Source: Kuschelorhynchus macadamiae (taxonomy: Eukaryota > Arthropoda > Insecta > Coleoptera > Curculionidae). Taken from it: a DNA stretch of 64,000 nt. The notes below the pieces were generated by a model. The model did not search any database, had not been told where the DNA came from, and saw only the letters and a program-made list of their open reading frames with translations. Position numbers and translations under genes: made by a program. Every line of letters starts with the position of its first letter. The stretch's first letter is position 1. The stretch spans positions 334,774 to 398,773 of the forward strand of contig JAUTXW010002101.1 in NCBI GenBank assembly GCA_030620095.1, given 5' to 3'. Shown here piece by piece: positions 44,840-56,950 of this stretch.

Positions 44840-47450
44840 GTGGTTTGAGTTGAGTATTATATGCAAATAATATAATAAATTTGCCGTATATTGTTGTTTT
44901 TTATCAGTTTATTTATTAGATTTGATAAAAAAACTTAAAAATTCATTGTGTTTTTAGGGAGGGGCATATGCAAAAAAAAGAAAACTAATTAGCCTCGTTT
45001 TACCGTTTTTTTAAAGCTAAGCGTTATGGAAATGACAATATTTGCATTTTTAAGGAGCTCTGGTATCCCCTAGTGCTACTCTGTATAATAAAAGAGAAGT
45101 TTGATATGTTTCACCGTTTGTTTTTTTAACTAACCACTTTAAAATAAGAAAATATTTTTGTTTTTTAGGGGCTGCTTCGTATCTCTAGAGCTACCGCGCA
45201 TATAATTCCACTACTTATCAATAATTATTTGATAATAAATTTATACAAATTCTATAGATTCTAATTTACTTATTATTCATAACTGATTGACGGAAATAGG
45301 ACATATTTTTTTGGAGTCCAGGGGTCCGAAGACGAAGTTTTGCAAAGATCTCGGAGGGTGATTTCTCACGATTACGATGTTCCCCTCTTACGAAGTAAAA
45401 TTGTGTTTATATACAAAACTACACAAGAAATTTGACGTGTTTCACCATCTGTTAAAAAGCCAAACACTCTAATTTTTTTTTATTTTTAGGGTTGTTTCAT
45501 TTCCTAGATTCAAGATTGTTTTTGTTATACGACTACTGTTTTATAATCAAACTAAATGCTTCTGAAGTATAATTTTCTTTAATTGTCAGAGGGCTGTTTC
45601 ATCATCCTAGGGCTACCCTGTATAACTAAAAAAATATTTATTATACACAAAAAAATCAGAACAGAAATTTAACGTGTTGGACTGTATTTTAAGAAAGCTT
45701 AATGCTTTTGAAATACATTTTTTTTCATTTTCAAGTGTCTGTTTCATTCTCCTAGAGCAATCCGGTTTAGTTGAAAAATGTATTTAATAAACAAACAAAA
45801 AAAAAAGAAAAAAAGTTTGACATTTTCACTGTTTTTTAATATTTTCCGTTTCCACAAGACTGTCTCATCCTTGTCTGGTATGCAAATAAATAAAATAAAT
45901 TTGACGTGTTTCGTTACTTTTCGAAATATTACCGATTTTTTACATATATAAATTTAAATAGAAAATCACATATCTATACCAATAATTTTCACAATTTTTC
46001 AATGTCAGGACATTTGCCCTAACTGTTTTTGTTATCGGTTTTTCTTTACGTTTTATATGAGATATCTCAGAAATCTCGAAGATGTACTTCCATGATACCT
46101 AAAAATCTAATCCCCGTGAGACACTGATCTAGCCTATTTTTGGTGTAAATTGACCGTAAATTTATATTTATATTTATATTATTTATATGCATACATATAT
46201 ACATACACACACATCCATACAGACAAAATAAATATTTATGTAGCCTCTATAGTGTATCAAATAACACAATAAATAGAAGCTCTGTTTGATTGAGAGATAT
46301 TTGTCAGTCCTTAATGACATTGCAAAATAGATCCTGTGGCTATTTTAAAATTCTGCAAAATTAGCAACACATTTCCCTTTAAAAAAAAACCTAAATTTTC
46401 GTTGTGTTTTTTTGCGAGCCGTTTATATATGCGTTTTTAATTATAAAAAATTTGAATTTTTAAGGAGCCCTTTTATTCCCTAGTGCTACTCTGTATCATA
46501 AAAGTGAGGTTTTATTTACAAAGAAATACAAGAAAATGGATATGTTGCACCGTTTGTTTTTTTAACTAACCGCTTTGAAATAAAAAAAAAATATATTTTT
46601 GTTTTTTGAGGGCTGCTTCGTATCTTTAGAGGTACCCCTATAATTCCACTACTTCTAATAAACAGTGTAGATATGGATATAATTATTTGTTAATAACTAT
46701 ACAAATCCTATAGACTGTAATTTATTTATTATTCATAACTGACCGACAAAAATGGAAGAATATATTTTTTGGGGTCCAGGAGCCCGAAGACGAAGACTTG
46801 CAAAAATCTCGGATGGTGATTTCTCACGGTTACGATACTCCGCTCTCACGAAGTAAAACTGTCCTTATATACAAGAAAACCGAAGAAATTTGCCGTTTGT
46901 TAAAAAACTGAAGAGTCTAGATTTTTTTTGTTTTTAGGGCTGTTTCATTCCCTAGGGCTACGTCCATGATGGAAAAGAAATTATATTTAATATTGCTTTG
47001 ATACTGCTTTCTAATCAAATTAAATGCTTCTGAAGTATTATTTTCTTTAATTTTCAGATGACTGTTTCATCATCCAGGGCTACCTTGTATATCTGAAAAA
47101 ATATTTTTTATATATAAAAAAATCGAAAAAGAAATTGTGTTTAATAACCAAAAAAAGTTTGACATTATTCCCTCTTTTTAATTTTTTTTTTCGTTTCCAG
47201 AGGGCGTCCTCATCCTTTTAGGGCGACTCTGTATACCAAAACAATTGTCTCGTATGAAAAAAATAAAATAAATTGGATTTGTTTTGCCAATTTTCGAAAT
47301 CTTAAGATTTTTTTTAATATATAAATTTGAAAAGAAAATCAAGTATATATGCCAGTGATTTCCACAATTTTTCAATGTCAGAACATTTATATCTACAACT
47401 ATTTCTGTTATCAGTTTATGTGCAGCTTAAAATATGAAGTTTTCACGTTT
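44840..47450 (+). repeat. degenerate tandem array of AGGGCTGTTTCAT...CTACCCTGTATA units
   Basis: A phrase of the form TTTTTAGGG-CTG-TTCAT-CCTAGGGCTACCCTGTATAA plus ATTTGACGTGTTTCACCGTTTTT recurs at irregular ~100-200 bp spacing. Starts are near 45050, 45170, 45490, 45600, 45740, 45850, 46450, 46610, 46935, 47055 and 47205. No coding potential. The array is part of both duplicated segments, and similar units reappear at 49960-50290. Confidence 0.65.
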
Positions 47451-47454
47451 TTAT

Positions 47455-48185
47455 AGAATTTTATAGTCGAGGCTCTCGAGTCCGGAAAAGTGGTTGATGC
47501 AGTGTATACCGACTTTTCGAAGGCCTTGGATAGTGTATGCCATGCTCGGCTTCTCAAGAAACTATCCAACGTTGGTATCAGCGGCGTCTATTTGAGTTGA
47601 CTCTTTTAGAATGCTGGGTTTCATCAAGCGCCATACTAAGTATATTACAGATACAAGGGCCATTATCTGTCTATACAATGTTAGAAGTATTTTGGAGTAC
47701 TGTTCTGTTGTTTGGTGTCCTTCTTATCATTTCTACATCAACCTGATCGAAAGAGTGCAAAACAAGTTTGCAAAATATTTGTTATACAAACATCATTTCC
47801 CCTCTCGTGACCTCCCATATGACCCCAGACTTCTGCTTTGTGGCATGAGGTGCTTGTTGTATCGTACGAGAATTGCCATGGTGGTCCTTCTGAATGGATG
47901 TATGGACTGTGAAGTACTTACTGAGTCTGTCCTCTGTCATCCAGCGATTAGACGTACGAGACAGTTCCGGCTTTTCTTTGAAAATCCAGACAGGACTAAT
48001 TACGGTTTCAATGCATTTACAGATCGGTTTCTCAGAAATTACAACCAACATTTTCCGGGTGTTGACCTTTTTCGTAGTATTCTTAAAATTTTTTGTTTGT
48101 TAATTTTATTTCTTTTTTTTCTGTTTTTCTTGTAGACTTATTTATATATTTTTATAATTTTTTGTTTCGAGTTAGTCGATACGTT
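47455..48185 (+). mobile_element. LINE insertion (Jockey/I-like), 5'-truncated and internally deleted
   Basis: Begins in RT palm A (GKVVDAVYTDFSKALDSVCH, ARLLKKLSNVGISG; 47485-47590). It then jumps to the post-RT region LGFIKRHTKYITDTRAI (47615), skipping palm B through the catalytic FADD box. It continues RSILEYCSVVWCPSY, NLIERVQNKFAKYLLYK, FNAFTDRFLRNYNQHFPGVD to a stop at 48133-48135. A T-rich 3' UTR follows. Confidence 0.8.
47611..48135 (+). pseudogene. LINE post-RT C-terminal domain
   Basis: 174-codon open frame, the longest piece of the LINE at 47455-48185. The initiating ATG is a chance internal methionine. Confidence 0.75.
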
Positions 48186-48500
48186 TAATAAGAAACTCGA
48201 CATCTTAGAAATATCGAAGATCTACTCCCATAATACCTAAAATGTAATCCCCGTGAGAAACTGATTTGAATTATTTTTGTTGTAAATTTGAAACGAATTA
48301 GTCTTCGAGTTATCGCTGGCCGAAATTTTATTTACATGCATACATATAAACACATCCATACATAAATGTTTTTTTTAAATATATTTTTTGTATTCTAGGG
48401 ACTCTCAAAACCAACTTATATAGCCTAATATAGTGTATTAAATAATATAATATATTGGCTTGTATATGGGGAAGTAAAAATCTTCAAAAAAATGTATGTA

Positions 48501-49027
48501 CAGAGTGTCTGCTTATATTTAAAACAAGTCTACAACCTTAACTTTAAAAGATATATTAAATACAAGCGATTTATGATTTTCCCTGGATTGCTAAAAAATA
48601 AACAATTGACAATTGGAAAGTAAAAATTTATCATCGACTTTGCTATTTTAAATAAAGCATCCTCTAAAATATCCATTTATTAAATGGTTATATTCCTGAT
48701 GAATATACCATTGATACCTTTTTTTTAAGATGGATCTTTTAAACTTTGCCGTAAGAGGCGAAGTGGTAGAAGGAATATCCTGCCTTGTATGGCGTAGTTT
48801 TGTCATGTTTTACGGCTTCGTTAAAGACGATGGTATTATTTATAACCAGCAAGAATATACCCATTTTATTGTCGATTCTCAGTTTTTTTTGCTTTCCAGC
48901 TATCATTAAATTGGTTTCTTTTTAGGTAATCCTAGAGGATCAGAGAAAACCAGTCTTTCTGTATAATATTTTTAATATCTCTAAAGTTAAACTTGTAGAC
49001 CCCTTTTTAAATTAACCAGACTCTCTA
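48501..49027. mobile_element. 527-bp MITE with ~55-bp TIRs, TA target
   Basis: The left end CAGAGTGTCTGC then CAAGTCTACAA and TTAACTTTAAAAGATAT is inverted at the right end: TATCTCTAAAGTTAA, CTTGTAGACC and CCAGACTCTCTA. TA flanks both ends. No internal coding sequence; probably mariner-mobilised. Confidence 0.8.
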
Positions 49028-49029
49028 TA

Positions 49030-49955
49030 CATCTTTTTATAAATTAAATTAAAAAAGTTTTTACACGTTTTCTAATTCCTATTTGCAGATCAAGGGAATT
49101 AAACAGGCCAACTGATAAAAAATTTACACTCAAAGCAGCTTTTAACGAGTTTCCAAATTATCCCCTCCTTTATTAATTCCAAATTCCTCGAAAAGAAGCA
49201 GTTCGCCCTCGCTAAGACATATAACATCCTGAGAGATCCCAAAGGAATTAATAAATTATTTCTAAAGCGATATCCCGGAGGCTGGAACAGCGCAAACTAA
49301 ATTTAAAACGGTGCCTATTAAGCCAAATTTACAGTATGAAGCATTGGTGCCAATTTATATTAGTGGGGTATGTATTTTATAGGATCTAATTTCACCCGCT
49401 CGAGAATCGCTGTTAAACTAAATAGATATTTCCCAGAAGCACTGTCGGTTAATCCATTTAGTCAGATACTAAAAGCACCTACAAAATGTTTATGTTTATT
49501 TAGATACTTCTAAAATTTTGATTTCCATGCAACTGCTCAATGACAGTCAAATTAAAACAAAAATTTGCCGCAATTTTAACATGTGTAAAAAGCGTGTCGA
49601 TAGTTTTCACAACTTATAGTTCCACACTACTATTGCTTACAGATATTTGCATATACCATATTTCTTCTCAATTTGACTAAAATCGTCTGGAATGTATTTA
49701 AGACATGATTTTTAAAATTAACAAAAAAAATATATACACCAATGACTAAAATGTTTGTGATATCATGACGTTCACTATAAATATTTCTTTTTTTAGAATT
49801 AAATCAGTTTGCGGGGTTTGAAAAACTCATAAATCAATAAACTAGGTAATCGTTTACCTCAATGCCTTTTTTACACTAGTAGCATAAATAATTATATATA
49901 AAGAAATAAAATAAATTTTCACCGTTTTTTACAAAAGCTAAAAGCTTTTAAAATA
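49030..49955. other. no recognisable feature
   Basis: AT-rich; nothing supported. Confidence 0.45.
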
Positions 49956-49959
49956 CAAA

Positions 49960-50295
49960 AGTATTTAGTTTTCATAGAACTGTTTCATTCCTTTAGGACT
50001 ACCCCGTGTGATAACAAAATATTTAATATAAAAATTAAAGAATTTAGGAAGCTGCTTCATTTCTTTAACGCTTTCCTTTATGGTGAAAATACTGTGTTTC
50101 TCTACAAAAAGATAATGGAAATTTGACTTTTCTAAACAAACTAAACATTTAGTTTTATCCCTCTGAAAATTGAAAAAAAATGTTTCTATATACAAATAAA
50201 GAAAATTGATGTGTTTTGCCGTTTTGCTGTTTCATCTTGTAGGGCTACCTTTTATAGTCAAAAAAAAAAATAAAATAAAATAATTTCAGTAATGT
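49960..50295 (+). repeat. further units of the GCTGTTTCAT/CTACCCTG array
   Basis: Units near 49975, 50050 and 50225 resemble those at 44840-47450. Confidence 0.6.
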
Positions 50296-50339
50296 TCTCA
50301 TATTACATATACAACCCTGAGCCAATTTTAGAAAATAAT

Positions 50340-50818
50340 CTTTAAAAGTTCTATTGGGACCGCACTGTTTTGATACACCCAACTAATATTTATAATAGAT
50401 CAGATCTTATTCTTGTAGATAAAAGGGCAAGAAAAACAACTTTGATAGAGGTGGCTATACCGAATACTCACAATTTACGTCAGAAATATGCAGAGAAGAT
50501 TATTAAATATCTTGACTTAGAGGAACAGATCAGGACTTGTTCCAGAACATCAAGGAACTTAGTCTTAGTGAACGTCTTTTTCAGGTCATGCAAAAAGCAG
50601 TGCTACTCGCGGCATACTTAAAAACCAATCACCAAAATGGACCCAATAACACGGAAAGAGCCCCAAGAATGCTTAATCATTTTGATATGTAAATATCTGG
50701 GATGAGTGATTATTCCCCTCTGTTTAGAAAGGGAGTGCGAATGCCATCCGGCATTTAAAAAATCGTAATAATTTTAATAATAATGATAATAAAAACAAAA
50801 ATAATAATAATAAACACA
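50340..50818 (+). pseudogene. R4-like LINE copy C: 3' end with restriction-like endonuclease
   Basis: FYWDRTVLIHPTNIYNRSD (RPD reads RSD, catalytic D kept) is followed by LILVDKRARKTTLIEVAIPN, LRQKYAEKIIKYLDLEEQIR. After a frame change comes KELSLSERLFQVMQKAVLLA (to 50690). A 3' UTR ending in a TAATAATAA-rich tail (50765-50818) matches the tail style of copy A. Confidence 0.8.
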
Positions 50819-50819
50819 G

Positions 50820-51365
50820 GATTTCATTTGCGCTATAGGACCAGGTAATCCCTATAAAAAAATATCTAAAACACATAGTTAAAGTTCGAAATATTGAAAC
50901 TGAGAAATGCTGCAAGTGTCTGGCTGATTCGGAGACAATTCAACACATCACTGCTGTGAGCGTAGTACCTGCCAATACTGAATACCTTCACCGTTATTAT
51001 CTTGTTATTAAACTAATGAAGAGCGTCACACCGTACCATAAATACACCTCTGAGATTACTCTGGAAAATGAAAACAACCGCATCAACTAGGACAGAAGTA
51101 TTACAACGAGGAGAAATATACCTGCGAACAGACCGGGCATCGTTTGGATAGATAAGCAGCGAAAGAAGACTTGGCTAATTGATAATGCCATTCCAAACAA
51201 TAACAACTTACAGAGCACAATTTTATCCACGGGTGTTGACCCTAAAACGTTACCTAACCACATCAAATCACTTGGGCTTCATCCACACATTATAGCTATA
51301 CTACAGAAATCTACCATTCTATTTACTTGCAATATAGTCAGGATAGTCCTAAATCTACAATAGTA
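50820..51365 (+). pseudogene. R4-like LINE copy D: CCHC finger and endonuclease
   Basis: TEKCCKCLADSETIQHIT (finger; expected final C missing), EYLHRYY, YHKYTSEITLENENN, then NRPGIVWIDKQRKKTWLIDN and AIPNNNNLQSTI. RPD is RPG here too, as in copy A. Ends with KSLGLHPHIIAILQKSTIL. Confidence 0.78.
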
Positions 51366-51429
51366 AGAGCCATCTTGCTGCTTAGAAGATAGACACTTAT
51401 ACCGTTCACCTAAGTCATTAACAATACCT

Positions 51430-52075
51430 TGATGAATAATTCAATTCAAAAATTCAAATTGAATACCCTGAGACAACAACTGAAAGCCAAGTAAAAACCA
51501 AAAGAGAGCCAAGAAAAAGAACATCTCAAGGAATATGGTTCAAAATTTGGACCGAGCCAAAAGAATCTTAAGATGTATGCCAACTGGACAAATATCAGCG
51601 TGAATGAGGTTAAAGAGACCATCAAATCCACGAACTTCTAGAAATCACTAGGACCCGATGAAATCCAAAACTACTGGTACAAGAAATTTAAGCATTAAGC
51701 TCAACAATTTATACACGTCCTCTTACACCCAAAGAATATAATATAAATAATGACCTATATGCTGCCAAAGAGTGCAAGAACGGATGATCTATCGTATTAT
51801 CGACCTATTATATGTTAACCAACTTTGTATACAAGTTTTACAGCCTGCATTACCAACAGAATTTGCGAATACGTCAGCGCCAAAAAAATACTTGTCAATA
51901 GAAAGGATGCAGGCGACGATACCGGGGATGTAAAAACCAACTGACTATCGATTCCGTAATACCGAAGGAAGTTCAGAAAAGACTCGAAATATTTACCATG
52001 CGTTTGTGCATTACCGCAAGGCGTTCGACGGTGTGTTACACTCTTGGCTTAGGGAAGTACTACGAATTTACATCC
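51430..52075 (+). pseudogene. R4-like LINE copy E: RT N-terminal part
   Basis: VNEVKETIKSTNF, SLGPDEIQNYWYKKFKH, MTYMLPKSARTDD, SYYRPIIC-PTLY, and the RRRYRGCKNQLTIDSVI signature (~51910-51955), then a degraded KAFDGV region. It lies downstream of two endonuclease fragments, so the local order is scrambled relative to a LINE. Confidence 0.75.
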
Positions 52076-52079
52076 TAAT

Positions 52080-53085
52080 GTTATTAATTTTCTAGATAAC
52101 ATCAGGCAACAGTGGAACATAAAATTTAAATAATACCAATACATCGTTAATGCCTTATGCAGAGAGCGTAAAAAATAATGTTAAAAAGTACAAAATAAAA
52201 TAAATGTAAAAAAATATTTAAAAAAAAGCTTTATTTATTAATAATTTGATTTCAACTCAAGAATGTATATATTTTGGAAGATAATATCACTGAGTTTCTA
52301 CTTAAAAACATATCTGCTTTTGCTGCAAATTTTTTTTAATAATTTACACATAGCTACTTTTTAATAATAAACAATATACCATAATTAAAAAAGTTTCACA
52401 ACATTTCAAATTTTCAACCCATTCTGTATAAGATATCTACGATTTTTTACTCTATAGTACCATATTATTGCATTGACACCAAAGTTAAATATATACAATT
52501 TCTTACAAATCCTGTATAAGATATTTACAGTTTTTTTACGCAAATCTTAGTTTTGGAGCAAGCAAAACTTTTTATGCAAAAATAAATAATAAAAAAGTTA
52601 ACCCACATTTCAATTTCCTAATTAGTTAAAAAATGTAAAAATCGTCAAATCACGAAAAACATTTCTGATTTTACTGGAAAAAAAATTAATTTAAAGTTGA
52701 AGTAATGACGTCGTCTAACATCACTTAGGTACTTTGTACTTTTTCCACACTTAGGTAGTTTTTACAGAGAAACCAGCACGACAAACGCAGACGAAAGTAC
52801 ATGAAAATTAACTCTAAATGGCGCGTTTACGTTAAAACAGCTAAAATGTTACTTAGGGATTTCTTGCATAGAGCCCTTCAAATTGGAGAAAATAAATCTA
52901 TTATACACTTTTTAGGAATTATATTGATGATTACGGGATTTTATGCTATAGACACGATACTCCAGGGTATTAAAAAAAATATGTTAATAGCTGAATATGC
53001 TTATTTATAGTAAAACGTGACAAAACGCGCATTAAGTGAGTGCAAAAAGGTATAGCAAAATATTTCTAGACAAAAAAATGATAAA
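52080..53085. other. AT-rich sequence, nothing recognised
   Basis: The 69-codon frame at 52801-53010 lacks any family signature. Confidence 0.4.
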
Positions 53086-53089
53086 GTAT

Positions 53090-53410
53090 TCTTTGCATAT
53101 TTCGCAAAAATATTAAATGTGAAATAGGGATAAACTGCGTACGAATTCAACATGACGCAACAAAATAGGGGTGTGTGTCAATGTAAAAAGTACTCATTGA
53201 ATTTATTTTAAATTATACCCAAAAATCAAATGTGTCACAATAGAAACTGGTAATACATTATAAAATAGGAATCCAACATGATGTATATACATGTTACTAA
53301 ATGACTATGTACTGACCTAAATTTGGTCACAATTCACTATTCCTAATAAAAGGAAAGATTCATAACGAGGGAAGTTCCGGGTAAAGGAAACTTACCGATT
53401 TTTTTTTGTT
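53090..53410 (-). repeat. CCATTTTGTT-family repeat, copy 7 (head end)
   Basis: Reversed: GGGATAAACTGCGTACGAATT, then TCATAACGAGGGAAGTTCCG and GGTAAAGGAAACTTACCGA at 53360-53400, which is the family head. Confidence 0.78.
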
Positions 53411-53414
53411 TTTG

Positions 53415-54600
53415 CAGTCGGTCGTGAAACACATTAGCGTACCGTAGTTAGTATATTGTGAGTATTGCAAAATTAAAAAAAAATGTATTTTTAATATTTC
53501 AAAGTATTGATTCTCTAATTTAAAAAAGAAGTAGATAAAACAATAATAATTATCTACAAGTTTTTTTTGGAATAATTAGACAACCAAAAATTAAAATTTA
53601 ATTTTAAATCCAATACAATGATTTAATCTAGTTTCCGCCTTTGCAGAAAATCGCAAATTTTAAAATTTCTAGAAATAAAAATACCACACTCATATGAAAG
53701 TTCCAAGTAAAGGTGTTTGTAAGTAGTTGTCATAGTGTAGAAAGTCAACAGAAATATTACAGAAAATGTTAAAACTATACCCTAAATAAGCTCGCATTGT
53801 ACATCTTTATTAGTATAGTAACATCAATCACACTCACACATAACTCCATATCTCTCTAGAATAAACGGAACATCCAGTTTCAATGTCGGACCAGCCTGCA
53901 AGGCAGAAATGTCTTAATTAAAGGTTAAGGTTCGAAGCTGTGATGTATATGCGGATTATAGAGGCAACAATTTTACCACGCCTATTAAATACGTTAATTA
54001 GTGATCCGAATAGCCAACTCTAAGTTAAAAGTTATCATTGCGATTTAGAACTTTAATATTTTGATTGTTGTTTTCTAATGTTCACGATTGTAGGTAACAC
54101 GAAGGACAGGTTTTTACTTCGAAGTGACAGGCACTTTTATAAATTTATTATGTAATATAATATTAGCAGGTGCGTAACAATATTACCTAACATTATGTAA
54201 TATTACTTAATATCTTTTTTAGAAATATGATAAAAAATGCTTTAAAAATATAAATAGGATGGCCGAGTTGTAGCGTTATCTATAAATAAAGGACCTCTCC
54301 CACTTCTTATGGAAAATTGCTTTCGGTAAATGTTTCTAATTTTTTGACATAATCCAATTCTTGACAGCCTGATCAAAAGGTGTCATTGCCACAACTTGAT
54401 TCTATGACCAGATTTTGAGATAGAGGGTTTTGAATTTAATTTTTTTTGTTTTAGTGACCTGGCCTGATTTTATTATATTGAAACAGTTTTAGCAAAATGA
54501 AATGTGCCAGGCTTTAGGGTAATATATAGTCTTTTATTAGGTATAAAAAATTGCAATAGTTCTATTAACACAGTAGTTTCTGTAAAAAAAGATACTGAAA
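53415..54600. other. AT-rich sequence, nothing recognised
   Basis: No supported feature. Confidence 0.45.
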
Positions 54601-54604
54601 AATA

Positions 54605-55810
54605 AAAAAAAATTGGTAAATTTCCTCTACCCTCGTTATGAATCTTTCCTTTTATTAGAAAAAACTGACACGTGACAGTTCCACACATATTAACATTGTC
54701 TTTTGAAACATTTTTATTGGGCTTTATATAGCTTCACTTTATTATATTTGTATTAAATAGTTCCTGCCTACGCTACATTTGATTATTAGGCATGGTTTAA
54801 AATAAATTGAATCAGTAGTTTTTACACTCATTTTTTTAAAACCGTCATTTGGTTGCGTCAAGTTGAATTCGAACCAGTTTATCCTTGTATCACATTTTTG
54901 AACGTTGGTTTTATAAACATTCCGCTGTCATTTTGTTCCGCCTCCTCGAATATTTTTTATCTCTATCACACTTAATGCTTGCATAAAGTTTGAAAACAAT
55001 CTAATAAGTGCTCTAAATGCTTTTTTCAGGCTGATTTTTTAAATATTTTATTAGGTCACCTTCTATTAACCTAATTTTTCTCAAAATTGGAGGTAAATCG
55101 GGTAATTAGTAGTTTAATATAAATTTTTTAATACTTCATTAATCTGCAATTTTGTTCCGCCCTCGGATTTTTATCAAAATACTACCAGGTCATCCCTATA
55201 TGACTTTTAATTGTTGATCAAAATTTGTAGCCCATCGTGTAAGTATTTTTAGCTATGCAGCGAACTGACACACATACGAACCGACAGAATTGAAAAAACA
55301 TGTTTTTTGCCATTTATAGGACCCCAAAACATGAAGATATGTAAAACCTGGGAGAGTGATTTCTTTCACCTTTGCAAAAATTCGTACATTATATGTTTAA
55401 TTATTGCGCAAAATTTGAAATCAATACAATAAGTACTATTTTCACCATTTTGTTTGGCCCTCTTGAATTCATACCGGAATTTTACCAGTTGACTTTTACG
55501 TAATACTTGATTTTCTGCATAATTTGAAATAAATTGGATTATTAGATTTTTGGTAATATTTTTTTAATATTCCACTAAGAAGCCATACTGGACTTTTACC
55601 AAAATGTTACCAAGTCATCCTCATATGACCCTTAATTTTTTATCACAATTTGAAGTCAATCATATACGCAGTTTTTAGCTAGGCCACGAACAGACCGACC
55701 CACAGATCGTCGGAATTAACAAAATATATTTTTTGGCATCTACGGTCCTTAAAATATGACTCTGCAAAAATCTCATAAGGTGATCTTTTTAAGTTCACAA
55801 TATTTGAAAG
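54605..55810 (+). repeat. CCATTTTGTT-family repeat, copy 8 (long)
   Basis: Head AAATTGGTAAATTTCCTCTA and CCCTCGTTATGAATC at 54609-54650. Subunits and two GACCGAC-like blocks (55275-55290, 55690-55715) follow, with tail GGCATCTACGGTCC. Confidence 0.8.
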
Positions 55811-55814
55811 ATAT

Positions 55815-56165
55815 TGAATTTGACTTTTGCAGCACAATTATTTAAAGAAGTATCAAACCTCTGCATCTCACCGTCTCTACTAGAAAGCCTGGAAACGGCC
55901 GTTGACAGTTTGCGATGAGTTATCACTAGTAGTTAATTTTTGTAGTTAGCTGCTATCTGTAAATTAATTTACGGCGTGTTTTTTGCATTTGCTTTTATAA
56001 ATAAATTAGAACATTAGTAGTTTTTAACTATTTCTGTACATGTTTGTGTTACTGCTATTAGTTTTGAGACCGATGCTATAAAACTTTCGTCAAAATATAA
56101 GTTTCTCGTAGTGAGGTTAACACTTGAATTCTAATAAAAAGTGGATTTTCAAAGAAATATTTTAA
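55815..56165. other. sequence upstream of the THAP fragment
   Basis: Possibly the 5' flank of a THAP-bearing element. Nothing coding recognised. Confidence 0.35.
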
Positions 56166-56173
56166 TTTAGGAC

Positions 56174-56335
56174 AATGGCTTTTATTTGTTGTGTACCTAA
56201 CTGTAATTGAAACTATCCGAAATGATCTAAGGTTCATTTTTTGGGTTTCCAAAGGACGAAGAAAGTCGAAAAAAGTGGCTTCATGCAATAAAAATAAAAG
56301 GTTTTACTCCAACAAAAGCATTCATAGCATAACAT
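56174..56335 (+). pseudogene. THAP zinc-finger domain fragment
   Basis: MAFICCVPNC, then VHFLGFPKDEESRKKWLHAI and KGFTPTKAF. This is the N-terminal half of a THAP domain: closely spaced first cysteines, F-x-F/FP motif, W of KKWLHAI. Two internal stops and loss of the second C...H pair. THAP domains occur in P-type transposases and host DNA-binding proteins; which one cannot be told. Confidence 0.68.
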
Positions 56336-56539
56336 AACTGTTTGCTTTAGTTTACCTAACCTCTTCAGTAACTCAACAATTCTTATTAAATGTATGAGGC
56401 TCAGGGGCGTGTAGTCCATGAAAGCAAGGGAAGCAGTGCTACCCCAAAAAAAATTACAAAACATCTTCTAAAATGTACTTTTTGAAATAGGAAACCATTA
56501 ATTTAGTCTATATTAAAAATGCTAAAATATTATCTTAAT

Positions 56540-56950
56540 TATCAAGCCCATAATAAATGCGGCCTTGACTCCGAGCCAGCCACAATAGAATATCGAATAG
56601 AACCTATGCGGGACGCTAGCTTCTCTGCAGCCAAGTCCTGTATGCTTGATTTCCTGTGGATCGAGCCAGAGGTTATCGAACTTTCCACCGGCTGTTTGCA
56701 ATTTTTGCATTTCCGTCGCGTGCTTGAAGTGGTGGCGGAAGCTATAGTTGGAGTAGGTTCTTTGTTTGAACGGCTATCCGTGTATTGTGTGATACGTACG
56801 TCGTATCGTGCATGGTGCGATATGGAAGACAATAATACGGACGTGGTTATGCAAATACCGGACCATCAACTTCGGCTGTCGGTAATTACGTTGAAAATGT
56901 TGGAGAATTTAGTAAGAAGAGTGTGTTTGAATGTGTGGTGTGTGCCTTAA
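56540..56950. other. GC-richer block with open frames on both strands in the hAT 5' region
   Basis: A 143-codon plus frame (56519-56950) and a 96-codon minus frame (56542-56832) overlap. Neither has a recognised domain. The composition differs from the rest of the element, so it may be captured sequence or a promoter/leader. The transposase homology begins only at about 56885. Confidence 0.4.

Larger units (their letters stand above)
42095..46240 (+). repeat. segmental tandem duplication, copy 1
   Basis: Landmarks shared with copy 2 (46245-48450): AATAAATAGAAGCTCTGTTT and GAGAGATA (42132/46270), CCCTAGTGCTACTCTGTAT (45068/46478), GGGGTCCGAAGACGAAG-like (45322/46790), GATTTCTCACG (45360/46825), TTTTTCAATGTCAG (45995/47370), and AATCCCCGTGAGA (46110/48248). 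Copy 1 alone contains the nested transposons at 42318-44832. Confidence 0.75.
46245..48450 (+). repeat. segmental tandem duplication, copy 2
   Basis: Matches copy 1 (see 42095-46240) and is interrupted by a LINE at about 47455-48185; homology resumes at AAATATCGAAGATCTAC (48207). Its end (ATATAGCCTAATATAGTGTA, ~48420) matches the end of copy 1 (~46240). Confidence 0.75.

Noticed and set aside
56542..56832. Minus-strand frame with TSSTRRKCKNCKQP
   Set aside because: The CxxC is a lone motif with no domain; it overlaps an equally long plus frame. Kept only as a composition anomaly.
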